This document shows positions 1 through 7,061 of a DNA stretch of 11,649 nucleotides, piece after piece. Each line of letters starts with the position of its first letter. Position 1 is the stretch's first letter. Where the stretch lies: positions 1 to 11,649 of the forward strand of contig JAEWKY010000253.1 of NCBI GenBank assembly GCA_023457615.1, written 5' to 3'. The notes beneath the pieces were generated by a model. The model saw only the letters and a list, made by a program, of their open reading frames with translations, ran no database searches and was not told where the DNA came from. This DNA comes from Actinomycetes bacterium. GTDB taxonomy: Bacteria > Actinomycetota > Actinomycetes > Actinomycetales > Microbacteriaceae. Made by a program: the position numbers and the translations under genes.

Positions 1-1107
1 GTCGTCGAGCGGGCGCTGCGCCGCGGCCACGGCGTCCGCGAGCACGGCGTCGGTGAGCTCGCGCGCCGCGAGCAGGCGGGGTGCGCCGCTGCGGAGCACC
101 GCGAGCTCGCGCTCGCCCACCTCGCCCACCGCGATCGCGAGGTCCCACACCCGGGATCCGGGGGCTGAGGGCACGGCACCTTCTCCCGTGCCGCCGAGGA
201 ACGACAACGCGACCCCGTCGGGAGCCGGCGTGCCCCGGGATCCGGCCACGACGATCCGCACGTCGTCGCCGGGCTCGGCGACGGCGACGTCGGCGAAGAC
301 GTCGAGCGCGTCGGCGTCGGCGTGCAGGTACCGGTGCAAGAGCGCCCCGTAGCCCGGGTGGCGGCGCCGCAGGACGAGCTCGTGCCGTGCGCGGAGCTTC
401 ACGCGCTGCGGGGGCGGGAAGCTCTGGCCCGCCTGGTGGAAGACGAGCGCGCGGTGCGCCATCACGGAGAGGAACCCGTGCTCGCGCATCCGCAGGCAGA
501 AGTCGTTCTCCTCGCCGTAGCCGGGCGAGAACACCTCGTCGAACAGCCCGAACTCGTCGACGAGCTCGCGGCGCACGAGGAAGCAGAACCCCATCGCGAC
601 GGGCACGACCGAGAAGCGCGGGAGACGGTCCCGCAGCGCCGCGTGCACCGCGAGGGTGCGCTCGGGGGTGCGGCCCCGCGCCGGGTCGCGGCGACGGAAC
701 GGGAGGCTCGCGATCGTCGCGTTGTCGCTGCGCGGGCACACGATCCCGTGCGCGGGCGAGGCGGCCAGCACGTCCGCGAGCTCGTCGAGCCAGCCCGTCG
801 TCGGCACGGCGTCGCTGTTGAGGAGCAGGATGTCGTGGCCGGGGGGCGCGAGCTCGGTGGCCGCGCGGTTGCACGTGCCGACGAATCCGAGGTTGCGCGG
901 GTTGCGGGCGTACGCGAACCCGTCGCGCCCGTCCACCACGGCGAGGAGGTCGGCCTCGATCCCGTCGGCCTCGGGCCCGCAGTCGTTGACGAACAGCACC
1001 GAGTCGAGCGTCGTGTCGACGGTGGCGACGAGCGCCTCGACGCACCGGCTCAGCTCGGCGCGGGCGCCGTACACGGGGACGACGACGAGGACGGGCCTCC
1101 GCGTCAC
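1..1107 (-). CDS. GT2 family glycosyltransferase, 3' end outside window
   Basis: Cytoplasmic or membrane-associated GT-A glycosyltransferase, probably adding a sugar to a lipid-linked surface polysaccharide; donor and acceptor cannot be told. It reads as 369 codons from GTG 1107 with no stop before the left edge, so the C-terminus is missing. Residues 5-13 carry the opening strand of the fold (VLVVVPVYG). LLLNSDAV (94-101) is the DXD-equivalent metal/donor site, and GYGEENDFCLR (196-206) is the ED-type catalytic region. After about residue 265 a second segment begins (DALDVFADV..., then RIVVAGSRG at 284-292) that is not part of a normal GT2 tail and may start a GT4-like second domain. The GTG start overlaps the stop of the upstream GT4 gene (GTGA, 4 bp). 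No clear Shine-Dalgarno is seen, so translational coupling is likely. Family call firm, specificity unknown. Confidence 0.88.
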   Translation of the reverse strand, partial: MTRRPVLVVVPVYGARAELSRCVEALVATVDTTLDSVLFVNDCGPEADGIEADLLAVVDGRDGFAYARNPRNLGFVGTCNRAATELAPPGHDILLLNSDAVPTTGWLDELADVLAASPAHGIVCPRSDNATIASLPFRRRDPARGRTPERTLAVHAALRDRLPRFSVVPVAMGFCFLVRRELVDEFGLFDEVFSPGYGEENDFCLRMREHGFLSVMAHRALVFHQAGQSFPPPQRVKLRARHELVLRRRHPGYGALLHRYLHADADALDVFADVAVAEPGDDVRIVVAGSRGTPAPDGVALSFLGGTGEGAVPSAPGSRVWDLAIAVGEVGERELAVLRSGAPRLLAARELTDAVLADAVAAAQRPLDD

Positions 1108-2465
1108 GATCGCCGGCGCAGGCGGCGCCGGATCGCGGCGACCGGGTTGCGGAGGAAGTTGCGCCCGCGGGCGAGCAGCCGGCTCCACAGGTAGGACATC
1201 GTGACGGTGTTGCCGGGGTTGTTGGCGATGAGCGCCGGGAAGCCGAACCAGAACGTCGCGACGTTCGGGAGCCGGTAGACGACCGGGGCGGCCGCGACCT
1301 GCTTGAGCAGCTCGATCGCGCGGAGGTTGCCGTGCTCGCCGCCCTGCGTCTCGGCCGCGGACTGCGCGGCGGCGCGGGAGTGCTCCGCGACGAGCTCGGG
1401 GTTCTCGGCGTAGCGCATGAGCTGATCGGCGAGGGTCGCGACGTCGTCGCCGTCGAACAGGTAGCCGTTCGTGCCGGGCACGACGAGCTCGGTGCTGCCG
1501 CCGGCCCGTGTCGCGAGCACGGGCTTGCCGAGCGTCAGGTACTCGAGCGTCGTGCGCCCGAAGGCCTCGTTGTCCGACGGCGTGATGCACACGTCCGCGG
1601 CGGCGACGTAGGGGAACGGGTTCGACTGCTCGCCCGCGAAGGCGAGGCGGTCCTCGACGCCGAGCTCGCGGGCGCGCCGCAGGAGCTTGAGGTCGTGGTC
1701 GGCCTCCATCTTGGCGCCGACGAAGCAGACGCTCGCGACGATGCCGCGCTCCTTGAGCAGTCCGAGCGCCTCGACGGCGCGCCACTGGCCCTTCGACGGC
1801 GCGAGCCTGCCGACGACGGTGATCTTGAGCCCCGGGTCCGCCTGCGGGAACGGCGTGACGGTCGGCGGCTCGGCGGCGCGCGCGGGCAGGTCGGGGATGT
1901 CGAGCTGCGGGTAGGTGACGTGCAGCTTGGACTCCGGGATCCACGTGCTGATGTGCTTGCGGATGGCGCGCGAGTTGGCGAAGACGGCCTCCGACAGCAG
2001 GCCGATGTCCTCGAACGTCTCGTCGCGCCCGTGCTGGTAGTGCAGGCCGTGGTCGAGGTCCCCGTACTCCCGGACGAACCAGGCGTGCGGCAGGCCGAGC
2101 GCCTTCGCGGCGAACGCCCCCCACGGGGCGACGACCGTGTTCGTGACGACGAGGTCGGGGCGCCGCCGGGACATCACGCGCACGATCTCCGCCGTCGCCG
2201 CGTAGTCGTCGCGCGCGTAGTAGGCGAGCTCCGCGGGGTTGGGGTTCTTGAGCGAGATCGCCCAGCCGCGGTAGCGGAACGAGGCGTACTTCCAGCCGCG
2301 CTGCTCGAGCGCCACGACGAACTGGCCGTGCGGCGCCTTGGTGATGAAGAACGGCGTGAAATCGGGGTCGCTGGCGATCCAGTCCTCGACGAGTTTGATC
2401 ATCGAGCGCTCAGCCCCGCCCAGGTGGTCGGGCGCGGAGCTGTGGTTGATGAAGTACACCAGCAC
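1104..2465 (-). CDS. GT4 family glycosyltransferase
   Basis: Retaining GT-B glycosyltransferase of 453 aa, expected to act at the inner face of the membrane on a polysaccharide intermediate. The N-terminal acceptor domain has the glycine-rich loop HLGGAERSM (14-22), common in GT4 enzymes. The C-terminal donor domain has VGRLAPSKG (218-226), with the Arg and Lys that bind the nucleotide diphosphate. Its EX7E motif lies in SDNEAFGRTTLEYLTLGKP (297-315), with E300 and E308. A basic, partly hydrophobic tail (about 395-453, ending RRRLRRRS) may hold it at the membrane. The GTG start is chosen because AAGGTG lies 7 nt upstream and no in-frame start precedes it closely. It is the first gene of a leftward pair, and its stop overlaps the next gene's start. 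It is divergent from the Wzm/Wzt transporter, so probably serves the same polymer. Sugar specificity cannot be read from the sequence. Confidence 0.93.
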   Translation of the reverse strand: MLVYFINHSSAPDHLGGAERSMIKLVEDWIASDPDFTPFFITKAPHGQFVVALEQRGWKYASFRYRGWAISLKNPNPAELAYYARDDYAATAEIVRVMSRRRPDLVVTNTVVAPWGAFAAKALGLPHAWFVREYGDLDHGLHYQHGRDETFEDIGLLSEAVFANSRAIRKHISTWIPESKLHVTYPQLDIPDLPARAAEPPTVTPFPQADPGLKITVVGRLAPSKGQWRAVEALGLLKERGIVASVCFVGAKMEADHDLKLLRRARELGVEDRLAFAGEQSNPFPYVAAADVCITPSDNEAFGRTTLEYLTLGKPVLATRAGGSTELVVPGTNGYLFDGDDVATLADQLMRYAENPELVAEHSRAAAQSAAETQGGEHGNLRAIELLKQVAAAPVVYRLPNVATFWFGFPALIANNPGNTVTMSYLWSRLLARGRNFLRNPVAAIRRRLRRRS

Positions 2466-2472
2466 AGGGATT

Positions 2473-2479
2473 CACCTTA
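2473..2479 (-). promoter_or_regulatory. Start-proximal element TAAGGTG of the GT4 gene (RBS or leaderless -10)
   Basis: On the minus strand the sequence before the GTG at 2465 is TAAGGTG plus 7 nt. AAGGTG (2473-2478) is a fair Shine-Dalgarno at good spacing. TAAGGT (2474-2479) is also a TANNNT -10 hexamer 8 nt before the start codon, the geometry of leaderless actinobacterial transcripts. The sequence alone does not decide between them. Confidence 0.45.
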
Positions 2480-2481
2480 GC

Positions 2482-2495
2482 CGGAGGTCCCTCCG
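2482..2495. promoter_or_regulatory. Perfect inverted repeat CGGAGG-TC-CCTCCG
   Basis: Two perfect 6-bp arms (2482-2487 and 2490-2495) separated by TC, in the 92-bp gap between the divergent GT4 gene and the transporter operon. Such a compact dyad fits a transcription-factor operator. A 2-nt loop makes an RNA hairpin unlikely unless the stem opens at its tip. No known regulator motif is recognised. Confidence 0.35.
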
Positions 2496-2507
2496 AGTAT
2501 GTGAGTC

Positions 2508-2531
2508 CCCGGTGTCCGTAGACTTACCGGG
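2508..2531. promoter_or_regulatory. Inverted repeat CCCGGT-N12-ACCGGG around a -10 element
   Basis: Perfect 6-bp arms at 2508-2513 and 2526-2531. The spacer holds a further short pairing, GTC (2514-2516) with GAC (2521-2523), so the whole could also fold as a bulged hairpin. The repeat encloses the candidate -10 TAGACT at 2519-2524, so a dimeric protein bound here would cover the promoter of the export operon. Operator function is inferred. Confidence 0.35.
2519..2524 (+). promoter_or_regulatory. Candidate -10 (TAGACT) of the wzm-wzt operon
   Basis: TAGACT matches TANNNT. A transcript starting about 7 nt downstream (near 2531) would have a leader of roughly 27 nt containing the ribosome binding site GGAAGA (2545-2550), 7 nt before the ATG at 2558. 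No convincing -35 hexamer is seen 16-19 nt upstream. Confidence 0.4.
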
Positions 2532-2557
2532 CTCGCCCCACCCCGGAAGACGACCAC

Positions 2558-3376
2558 ATGCCCTACGCCCGAGAACTCCTCGCCACGCGCGAGCTGCTCG
2601 GCAACCTCGTGCAGCGCGAGGTGAAGGGCAAGTACCGGCGCACGGTGCTCGGCCAGCTCTGGTCGCTGCTCAACCCGCTCGCGACGATGCTCGTCTACAC
2701 GATCGTCTTCTCGTTCATCTTCCGCGCGCGTCCCGCGGTGGGCGATCCGTCGGGGCTCGACATCTATCCGCTCTGGCTCATGTGCGGCCTGCTGGCCTGG
2801 AGCTACTTCACGCGCGTCGTGACGGGCGGCCTCAACTCGATCGTCTCGAACGCCGGCCTCATCAAGAAGGTGTACTTCCCCCGCGCCCACCTCCCGTTCG
2901 CGGTGACGCTGTCGACGGGGTTCACCTGGCTGCTCGAGCTCGGGGTGCTCATCGTCGCGCTCTGGATCTTCGGCGGCTTCCCGATCCCGTGGATCCCGCT
3001 GCTCGTCGTCGCGATGGTGCTGCTCGCGCTCTTCGCGACCGGGGTCGGGATGCTGCTCGCGATCATCAACGTGCACTTCCGCGACACGCAGCACTTCACG
3101 GCGATCGTCATCCAGATGTGGTTCTACCTCTCGCCCGTCATCTACCCGATCAGCCTGGTCGAGGAGGCCGCGGAGCGGCACGGCGAGTGGATCCTGACCC
3201 TCTACCGCCTCAACCCCATGGAGCGGTTCATCGCCGTGTTCCGCGACCTGCTGTACGACAACGCGTTCCCGCCGCTCGACGACGCCCTCGTCTGCGTCGC
3301 GTGGGCGGTCGGCGCCTTCGCGGTCGGCTACGCCGTGTTCGTGCGCAACGAGAAGAGACTGGCGGAGCTGCTGTGA
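2558..3376 (+). CDS. wzm: Polysaccharide ABC-2 transporter permease (Wzm/TagG type)
   Basis: Integral membrane subunit of an ABC exporter that moves a finished lipid-linked polysaccharide across the cytoplasmic membrane. Its 272 aa is normal for the family. An amphipathic N-terminal segment with REVKGKYRRTVLGQLWSLLNP (20-40, less its first residue the typical interface helix) leads into about six membrane spans near 40-58, 72-93, 112-138, 143-171, 181-201 and 243-263. Family landmarks are VHFRDTQHF (172-180), WFYLSPVIY (188-196) and LNPM (218-221). The ATG is preceded by GGAAGA at 7-nt spacing. Its stop overlaps the GTG of the ATPase gene (GTGA), as usual for subunits made in fixed ratio. It is closely related to both O-antigen Wzm and teichoic-acid TagG exporters. 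Surrounding rhamnose genes favour a rhamnose-containing glycan as substrate, by inference. Confidence 0.94.
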   Translation: MPYARELLATRELLGNLVQREVKGKYRRTVLGQLWSLLNPLATMLVYTIVFSFIFRARPAVGDPSGLDIYPLWLMCGLLAWSYFTRVVTGGLNSIVSNAGLIKKVYFPRAHLPFAVTLSTGFTWLLELGVLIVALWIFGGFPIPWIPLLVVAMVLLALFATGVGMLLAIINVHFRDTQHFTAIVIQMWFYLSPVIYPISLVEEAAERHGEWILTLYRLNPMERFIAVFRDLLYDNAFPPLDDALVCVAWAVGAFAVGYAVFVRNEKRLAELL

Positions 3377-4131
3377 CCGAGAACGCGGTCGTCGTCGACC
3401 ACCTGTCCAAGCGGTTCCGGCTCTACACGGAGCGCAACGCGACCCTCAAGAGCGCCCTCATGCGCGGCCGGGTGTCGCGCTTCGAGGAGCTCTGGGCGGT
3501 CAAGGACGTCTCGTTCGAGGTGCCGCGCGGCACGACCCTCGGCCTGATCGGCCGCAACGGCTCCGGCAAGTCCACCCTGCTCAAGGTGCTCGCCCGCATC
3601 CTGCACCCCGACGAGGGCCGGGTGACCATGAACGGACGGGTCGCCTCGCTGCTCGAGGTCGGCTCGGGCTTCCACCCCGAGCTCTCCGGCCGCGAGAACA
3701 TCTACCTCAACGGCTCGATCCTCGGCATGTCGCGCAAGGAGATCGACCGTCGCTTCGACGACATCGTCGACTTCAGCGAGGTCCGGCGCTTCATCGACCA
3801 GCCGGTCAAGAACTACTCGTCCGGGATGTACGTGCGCCTCGGCTTCTCGGTGGCCGTGCACGTGAGCCCCGACATCCTCATCGTCGACGAGGTGCTCGCG
3901 GTCGGCGACGCGGCCTTCAAGACGAAGTCGAAGCGCAAGTTCGCGGAGTTCCGCAAGGAGGGGCGCACGATCATCCTCGTGTCGCACTCGATGGGGCAGG
4001 TGCGGGCCCTGTGCGACCAGGTCGCCTGGCTCGATCAGGGGACGCTGCGCAGCCTCGGGCCCACGGACGAGGTCGTGGACGAGTACCTTGCGTACATCGG
4101 CGAGATCGAGCAGCGGGACGAGAACCCCTGA
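3373..4131 (+). CDS. wzt: Polysaccharide ABC transporter ATP-binding protein (Wzt/TagH type)
   Basis: Cytoplasmic ATPase that powers the adjacent permease. At 252 aa it is a bare nucleotide-binding domain. Visible motifs are Walker A GRNGSGKS (60-67), the family's region LLEVGSGFHPELSGREN (93-109) in the Q-loop area, signature YSSGM (148-152), Walker B ILIVDEVLAVGD (168-179) with catalytic E173, and switch H205. The region before Walker A (FRLYTERNATLKSAL, 15-29) is typical of polysaccharide exporters. The C-terminal carbohydrate-binding domain found in O-antigen transporters that check a terminal cap is absent. Export is therefore probably not gated by a Wzt-bound end group. The GTG at 3373 is chosen from the 4-bp overlap with wzm, with GGAG 5 nt upstream. 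The longer reading frame upstream is only an open frame through wzm. Confidence 0.95.
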   Translation: MTENAVVVDHLSKRFRLYTERNATLKSALMRGRVSRFEELWAVKDVSFEVPRGTTLGLIGRNGSGKSTLLKVLARILHPDEGRVTMNGRVASLLEVGSGFHPELSGRENIYLNGSILGMSRKEIDRRFDDIVDFSEVRRFIDQPVKNYSSGMYVRLGFSVAVHVSPDILIVDEVLAVGDAAFKTKSKRKFAEFRKEGRTIILVSHSMGQVRALCDQVAWLDQGTLRSLGPTDEVVDEYLAYIGEIEQRDENP

Positions 4132-4155
4132 CGCGTTCGCGGCGCCGCCCGAGTC

Positions 4156-4161
4156 GAGAGG
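4156..4161 (+). promoter_or_regulatory. RBS GAGAGG fixing the start of the membrane glycosyltransferase
   Basis: GAGAGG lies 4 nt before ATG 4166 and supports it over the in-frame upstream ATG at 4088, which would overlap wzt by 44 nt and add a 26-residue Ser/Arg/Pro-rich stretch unlike a membrane-protein N-terminus. Confidence 0.5.
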
Positions 4162-4165
4162 TCCC

Positions 4166-5668
4166 ATGAGCACGGTTCCCGGAACGCGCCGCCGTCCCCC
4201 GTCGTGGTCGTCGCCGCTGCGGCATCCGCTCGCCCCGGTCGCGGTGTTCGCCGCGATCCTCCTGCTCGGCTACGGCTTCGAGCTCTTCTCCTTCCATCTC
4301 ACCCTCGACGAGGAGCTCTACGCGGCGGGCTACCTCGGCCCGTCGTCGTGGGTCTCGGAGGGTCGCTGGTCGATGGCCGCCCTCTCCCTGCTCGTGCCGT
4401 CGCCCGTCGTCCCGGTCGTGTCGACGGCGCTCGGGGTCGTGCTCTCGGGGGTGGCGTGGTGGACGATCGCCCGGCGGTTCCTGCTCATGCCCGCGTGGGC
4501 GGCGGCGCTCGCGGCGGGGTTCGCGGCCACGGTGCCGACGGTGGCCTTCATCCTGTCGTTCTCGACGATCGCGTACGGCATCGGGGTCGGCAACCTGCTG
4601 CTCGTCGGGTTCGTCCGGGGGCTCGAGGCGACGACCTGGCGGGGGCGCGCCGCCGGGGCGCTGGCGGCCGCGGCCGCGATCGGCATCTACGACCCCTTCC
4701 TGCTCGCCGCGGTCGGCCTCGGCCTGGCCCTCGTGCTCAAGCGCCCGGCGCTGCGCTCCGTGCTCGTCGCGGGCGGCTCGCTCCTCGTCGCGGCGCTCGT
4801 GTCCCGCGTGCTCGCGCTGCTCCTGATCGCCGTCACGGGCGTCGCCGCCTCGGAGCACGTGGGCGGGCGCGTCGACCTGGCCGGCATCCTCGAGAGCCCG
4901 GTCGCGCGTGTGCGCGCGGCCCTGTCGAACGCGTGGGCGACCCTCACGCTCTCGACCGACTTCTTCGGGCTGTCGTCGCCGTGGCTCGCGATCGCCGTCA
5001 CCGTGCTCGCGGCGGCGGCGCTCGTCGGGGCGCTCAGGACCGGCCCTCCCGCCCGCCGCGTGCTCCGGGTCGCGGCCCTCGCCGGCCTCGCCCTGATCCC
5101 CGTGCTCGCGGAGCTCGTCGCGCCCGACGGCGTGCGGCTGCGCTCGATGCTCTACCTGCCGGTCATCTTCCTCGTGCTGTGCTGGGCGGCCGGGCGCGGC
5201 ATCCAGGCCCTGCCCGCGGCGCGCGCGCGGCTGGTCCGGATCGTGGTCGCGGTGCTGCTCGTGCTCGCCATCGTGGGATCGACGGTGATCTCGAACCGGC
5301 TGTTCGCGTCGGCGGCGACGACGTACGCGCTCGATCAGCGGGTGGCGTTCCTCATCGCGGTCGAGCGCGAGCGTCTCGAGCCGAACCAGCGCACGACGCT
5401 GCCGGTGGTCGTCGGCGGGGTGCACGACTGGGCCGGCACCGAGCTGCGCTTCCGCCGCGAGACGCTCGGGGCCTCGTTCTTCTCGCGTCCCTCCGACAGG
5501 TCGGTGCGCGTCGTCGACTTCCTGCGCAGCGAGGGTCAGTGGGTGCAGCTCGCGAACCCGGCCCAGACCGCCGCCGGTCGCGAGGCGCTCGAGGACATGC
5601 CCGTCTACCCGAATCCGGGCTGGGTCGACGTCGTCGACGGGGTGCTGCTGATCAAGTTCGGCGACTGA
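4166..5668 (+). CDS. GtrII-like polytopic membrane glycosyltransferase (GT-C)
   Basis: Predicted 500-aa protein with about ten membrane spans (roughly 22-40, 73-95, 108-130, 132-152, 163-190, 195-222, 273-291, 299-317, 328-347, 355-376). A soluble C-terminal part (about 380-500) follows. After the first span come LTLDEELY (45-52) and SEGRWSM (64-70). This acidic triad plus GRW pattern is what I associate with the GtrII glucosyltransferase family (Pfam Glucos_trans_II), in which acidic residues of the first external loop are catalytic. Known relatives add glucose or another sugar to O-antigen or cell-wall glycans on the outer face from a polyprenyl-phosphate sugar. It follows wzt after 34 bp and is probably in the same operon, which suits decoration of the exported polymer. 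No GtrA/GtrB-type flippase or donor synthase is present here. Its 3' end overlaps the convergent WsaF-like gene by 17 bp. Family assignment is moderately sure; the sugar is unknown. Confidence 0.78.
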   Translation: MSTVPGTRRRPPSWSSPLRHPLAPVAVFAAILLLGYGFELFSFHLTLDEELYAAGYLGPSSWVSEGRWSMAALSLLVPSPVVPVVSTALGVVLSGVAWWTIARRFLLMPAWAAALAAGFAATVPTVAFILSFSTIAYGIGVGNLLLVGFVRGLEATTWRGRAAGALAAAAAIGIYDPFLLAAVGLGLALVLKRPALRSVLVAGGSLLVAALVSRVLALLLIAVTGVAASEHVGGRVDLAGILESPVARVRAALSNAWATLTLSTDFFGLSSPWLAIAVTVLAAAALVGALRTGPPARRVLRVAALAGLALIPVLAELVAPDGVRLRSMLYLPVIFLVLCWAAGRGIQALPAARARLVRIVVAVLLVLAIVGSTVISNRLFASAATTYALDQRVAFLIAVERERLEPNQRTTLPVVVGGVHDWAGTELRFRRETLGASFFSRPSDRSVRVVDFLRSEGQWVQLANPAQTAAGREALEDMPVYPNPGWVDVVDGVLLIKFGD

Positions 5669-6974
5669 GGCCCGGGAGCTCCGTCAGCAGGTCGCGCACG
5701 ACATCGGCGAGCGGGCGGCCGAGCGCGTCGCCGACGGGCGGGGCGAACGTGCCGCGACCCGCGTTCCAGGTGTGCTCGATCGCCGCGACCACGGCGTCGC
5801 CGAGCATGCGGGGATGCGCCTCGACGGCCCGCAGCCGCGGGTGCAGGTCGCCGCGGGTCTGCTCGAACTCGTTGGTGACCGAGATCGCGCCCGCGATGGC
5901 GGCCTCGAGCGGCGGGTGGCTGGGGTGCGGGCTCGCCTGGAGCGACAGGGCCACGTCGGTGCGCGCGAGCAGGTCGAAGTACTCCTCCCAGCCGAGCGTG
6001 CCGACGCTGCGCACCGTCGCCGTCTCGGTGAGCAGCACGTCGGGGTGCGGCTCGCCGGCGGAGAGGAACTCGACGCGCGCGGCCCGGTCGCCGAGCCGCA
6101 GCGCCGCGTGCTCGAGGGCGGCGAGCCCGAGGTCGAAGAGGTTGCGCGGCTTGCCGGGGCGGCCGTAGAAGAACACCCGCACGCGGCCCTCGTCGGCGGA
6201 CCTGTCGGCGACGCGGTCGAGGCGGGCCGTCGCGAGCGCGGGGGCGAAGACGCGCGACTCGGGGATGTCGAGCCCCACCCTGTCGACGAGGTACCGCCAC
6301 AGCGGCCGCGAGTTCACGAGCAGGTGGAAACCCGCCTCGTAGGTGTCGCGGGCGACCGCGGAGGGGGTGGACCAGCCCGCGAAGCCCGGCTCGAAGTCCT
6401 GCACGAGGTAGACGACCCGATCCGCGCGGATACGGCCGTCGTCGACCGCGACCTGCACGGGGTGCGCGGTCGTCCAGTGCGTGACGATCCACACGTCGTC
6501 CTCGCCGAACTCCGCGTCCGCGATCTCGGTGCGCGTCACGACCTCCATCGGCGCGCCCCGGGCGACGAGCGCCTCCGCGGCCGCGACGCCCGTCTCGCGC
6601 GTGAGCCGCTCGCTCAGCGTGAGCAGTCGCAGCTCGGCCCCGGACTCCGTCGCGATCGCCACCGCCACGTCGAGCGCCGTGCTGACCCCCGCGAAGAGGC
6701 GCACCGGGTCGAACTCGTTGAGCACGAGGTTGACCCGCCGCGGCGCGGGGACGGCCTGCACGCCCGCGAAGGCGAGGGCGGCGCCGCTCAGCCGACGGTG
6801 GACCCGTGCCCCGACGGAGGCCCGCGAGGTCTCGAGGGTCATCTGCGTCGTCTCCCGCGCCCGCTCCCCGACGTCGAGGCGCGCGCGGTGGACGGCGGCG
6901 CGGAACGAGGACGACGTCGCGAAGAGCGCGCCGAAGCGCAGCAGATCCGTCGCGCCGCGGATCGTTCGCGACAT
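5652..6974 (-). CDS. WsaF-like GT4 glycosyltransferase (probable rhamnosyltransferase)
   Basis: A 440-aa GT-B enzyme. Landmarks are YLVQDFEPGFAGWS (189-202) at the end of the N-terminal domain, FFYGRPGKPRNLFDLG (268-283) opening the donor domain, and SHPPLEAAIAGA (352-363), with E357 as the expected donor-binding Glu. These match what I recall of the WsaF family, named for the Geobacillus stearothermophilus S-layer glycan rhamnosyltransferase that uses dTDP-L-rhamnose. Two rml genes next door agree with a rhamnose donor, but specificity is inferred. ATG 6974 is chosen because GGGAGG lies 6 nt upstream. An earlier in-frame start at 7091 would run into the ugd promoter and coding start. It is a single-gene leftward unit, divergent from ugd (100-bp gap) and overlapping its convergent neighbour by 17 bp. 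Residues 1-75 are basic, non-conserved-looking and of unknown role. Confidence 0.87.
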   Translation of the reverse strand: MSRTIRGATDLLRFGALFATSSSFRAAVHRARLDVGERARETTQMTLETSRASVGARVHRRLSGAALAFAGVQAVPAPRRVNLVLNEFDPVRLFAGVSTALDVAVAIATESGAELRLLTLSERLTRETGVAAAEALVARGAPMEVVTRTEIADAEFGEDDVWIVTHWTTAHPVQVAVDDGRIRADRVVYLVQDFEPGFAGWSTPSAVARDTYEAGFHLLVNSRPLWRYLVDRVGLDIPESRVFAPALATARLDRVADRSADEGRVRVFFYGRPGKPRNLFDLGLAALEHAALRLGDRAARVEFLSAGEPHPDVLLTETATVRSVGTLGWEEYFDLLARTDVALSLQASPHPSHPPLEAAIAGAISVTNEFEQTRGDLHPRLRAVEAHPRMLGDAVVAAIEHTWNAGRGTFAPPVGDALGRPLADVVRDLLTELPGLSRRT

Positions 6975-6980
6975 GCCCGA

Positions 6981-6986
6981 CCTCCC
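6981..6986 (-). promoter_or_regulatory. RBS GGGAGG deciding the WsaF-like start
   Basis: On the minus strand GGGAGG is followed by 6 nt and ATG 6974. It is the strongest Shine-Dalgarno in the window and contrasts with the SD-less start of divergent ugd. Confidence 0.7.
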
Positions 6987-7008
6987 GCTGCTCGACGCCC
7001 CAGCGGAC

Positions 7009-7014
7009 ATTCTG
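7009..7014 (-). promoter_or_regulatory. Possible extended -10 (TGC-CAGAAT) of the WsaF-like gene
   Basis: The minus strand reads TGCCAGAAT, i.e. a TGn extension plus CAGAAT (one mismatch to TANNNT). It is placed so that a transcript would begin near 7002 and carry the GGGAGG ribosome binding site. It is the least GC-rich spot of the gap on this strand. No -35 is recognisable. Confidence 0.25.
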
Positions 7015-7028
7015 GCACGGGCGTGCCT

Positions 7029-7050
7029 GGGGACCGGTCGGAAGGTCCCC
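7029..7050. promoter_or_regulatory. Perfect inverted repeat GGGGACC-N8-GGTCCCC at the ugd promoter
   Basis: Arms of 7 bp at 7029-7035 and 7044-7050 with an 8-nt spacer. The repeat ends 11 bp before the -10 TAGCCT of ugd, so it covers the -35 zone. It lies between the two divergent starts, so could control both. An overlapping 8-bp palindrome GACCGGTC (7032-7039) is also present. The layout is that of an operator for a dimeric regulator; the regulator is unknown. Confidence 0.45.
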
Positions 7051-7061
7051 GCGCGCTCGTG

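Noticed and set aside
150..245. 12-bp direct repeat CCCGGGATCCGG at 150-161 and 234-245
   Set aside because: Both copies encode Gly-Ser-Arg in the same reading frame of the left-edge glycosyltransferase and are too short and few to be a meaningful repeat.
2338..4131. A 597-codon frame suggesting a fused transporter ATPase
   Set aside because: It runs through wzm in the wrong frame; the GTG at 3373 overlapping the wzm stop gives a standard-length ATPase.
4139..4148. Palindrome GCGGCGCCGC between wzt and the GtrII-like gene
   Set aside because: A 10-bp pure G/C palindrome is expected by chance in this base composition, has no loop or T-tract, and lies within a likely operon.
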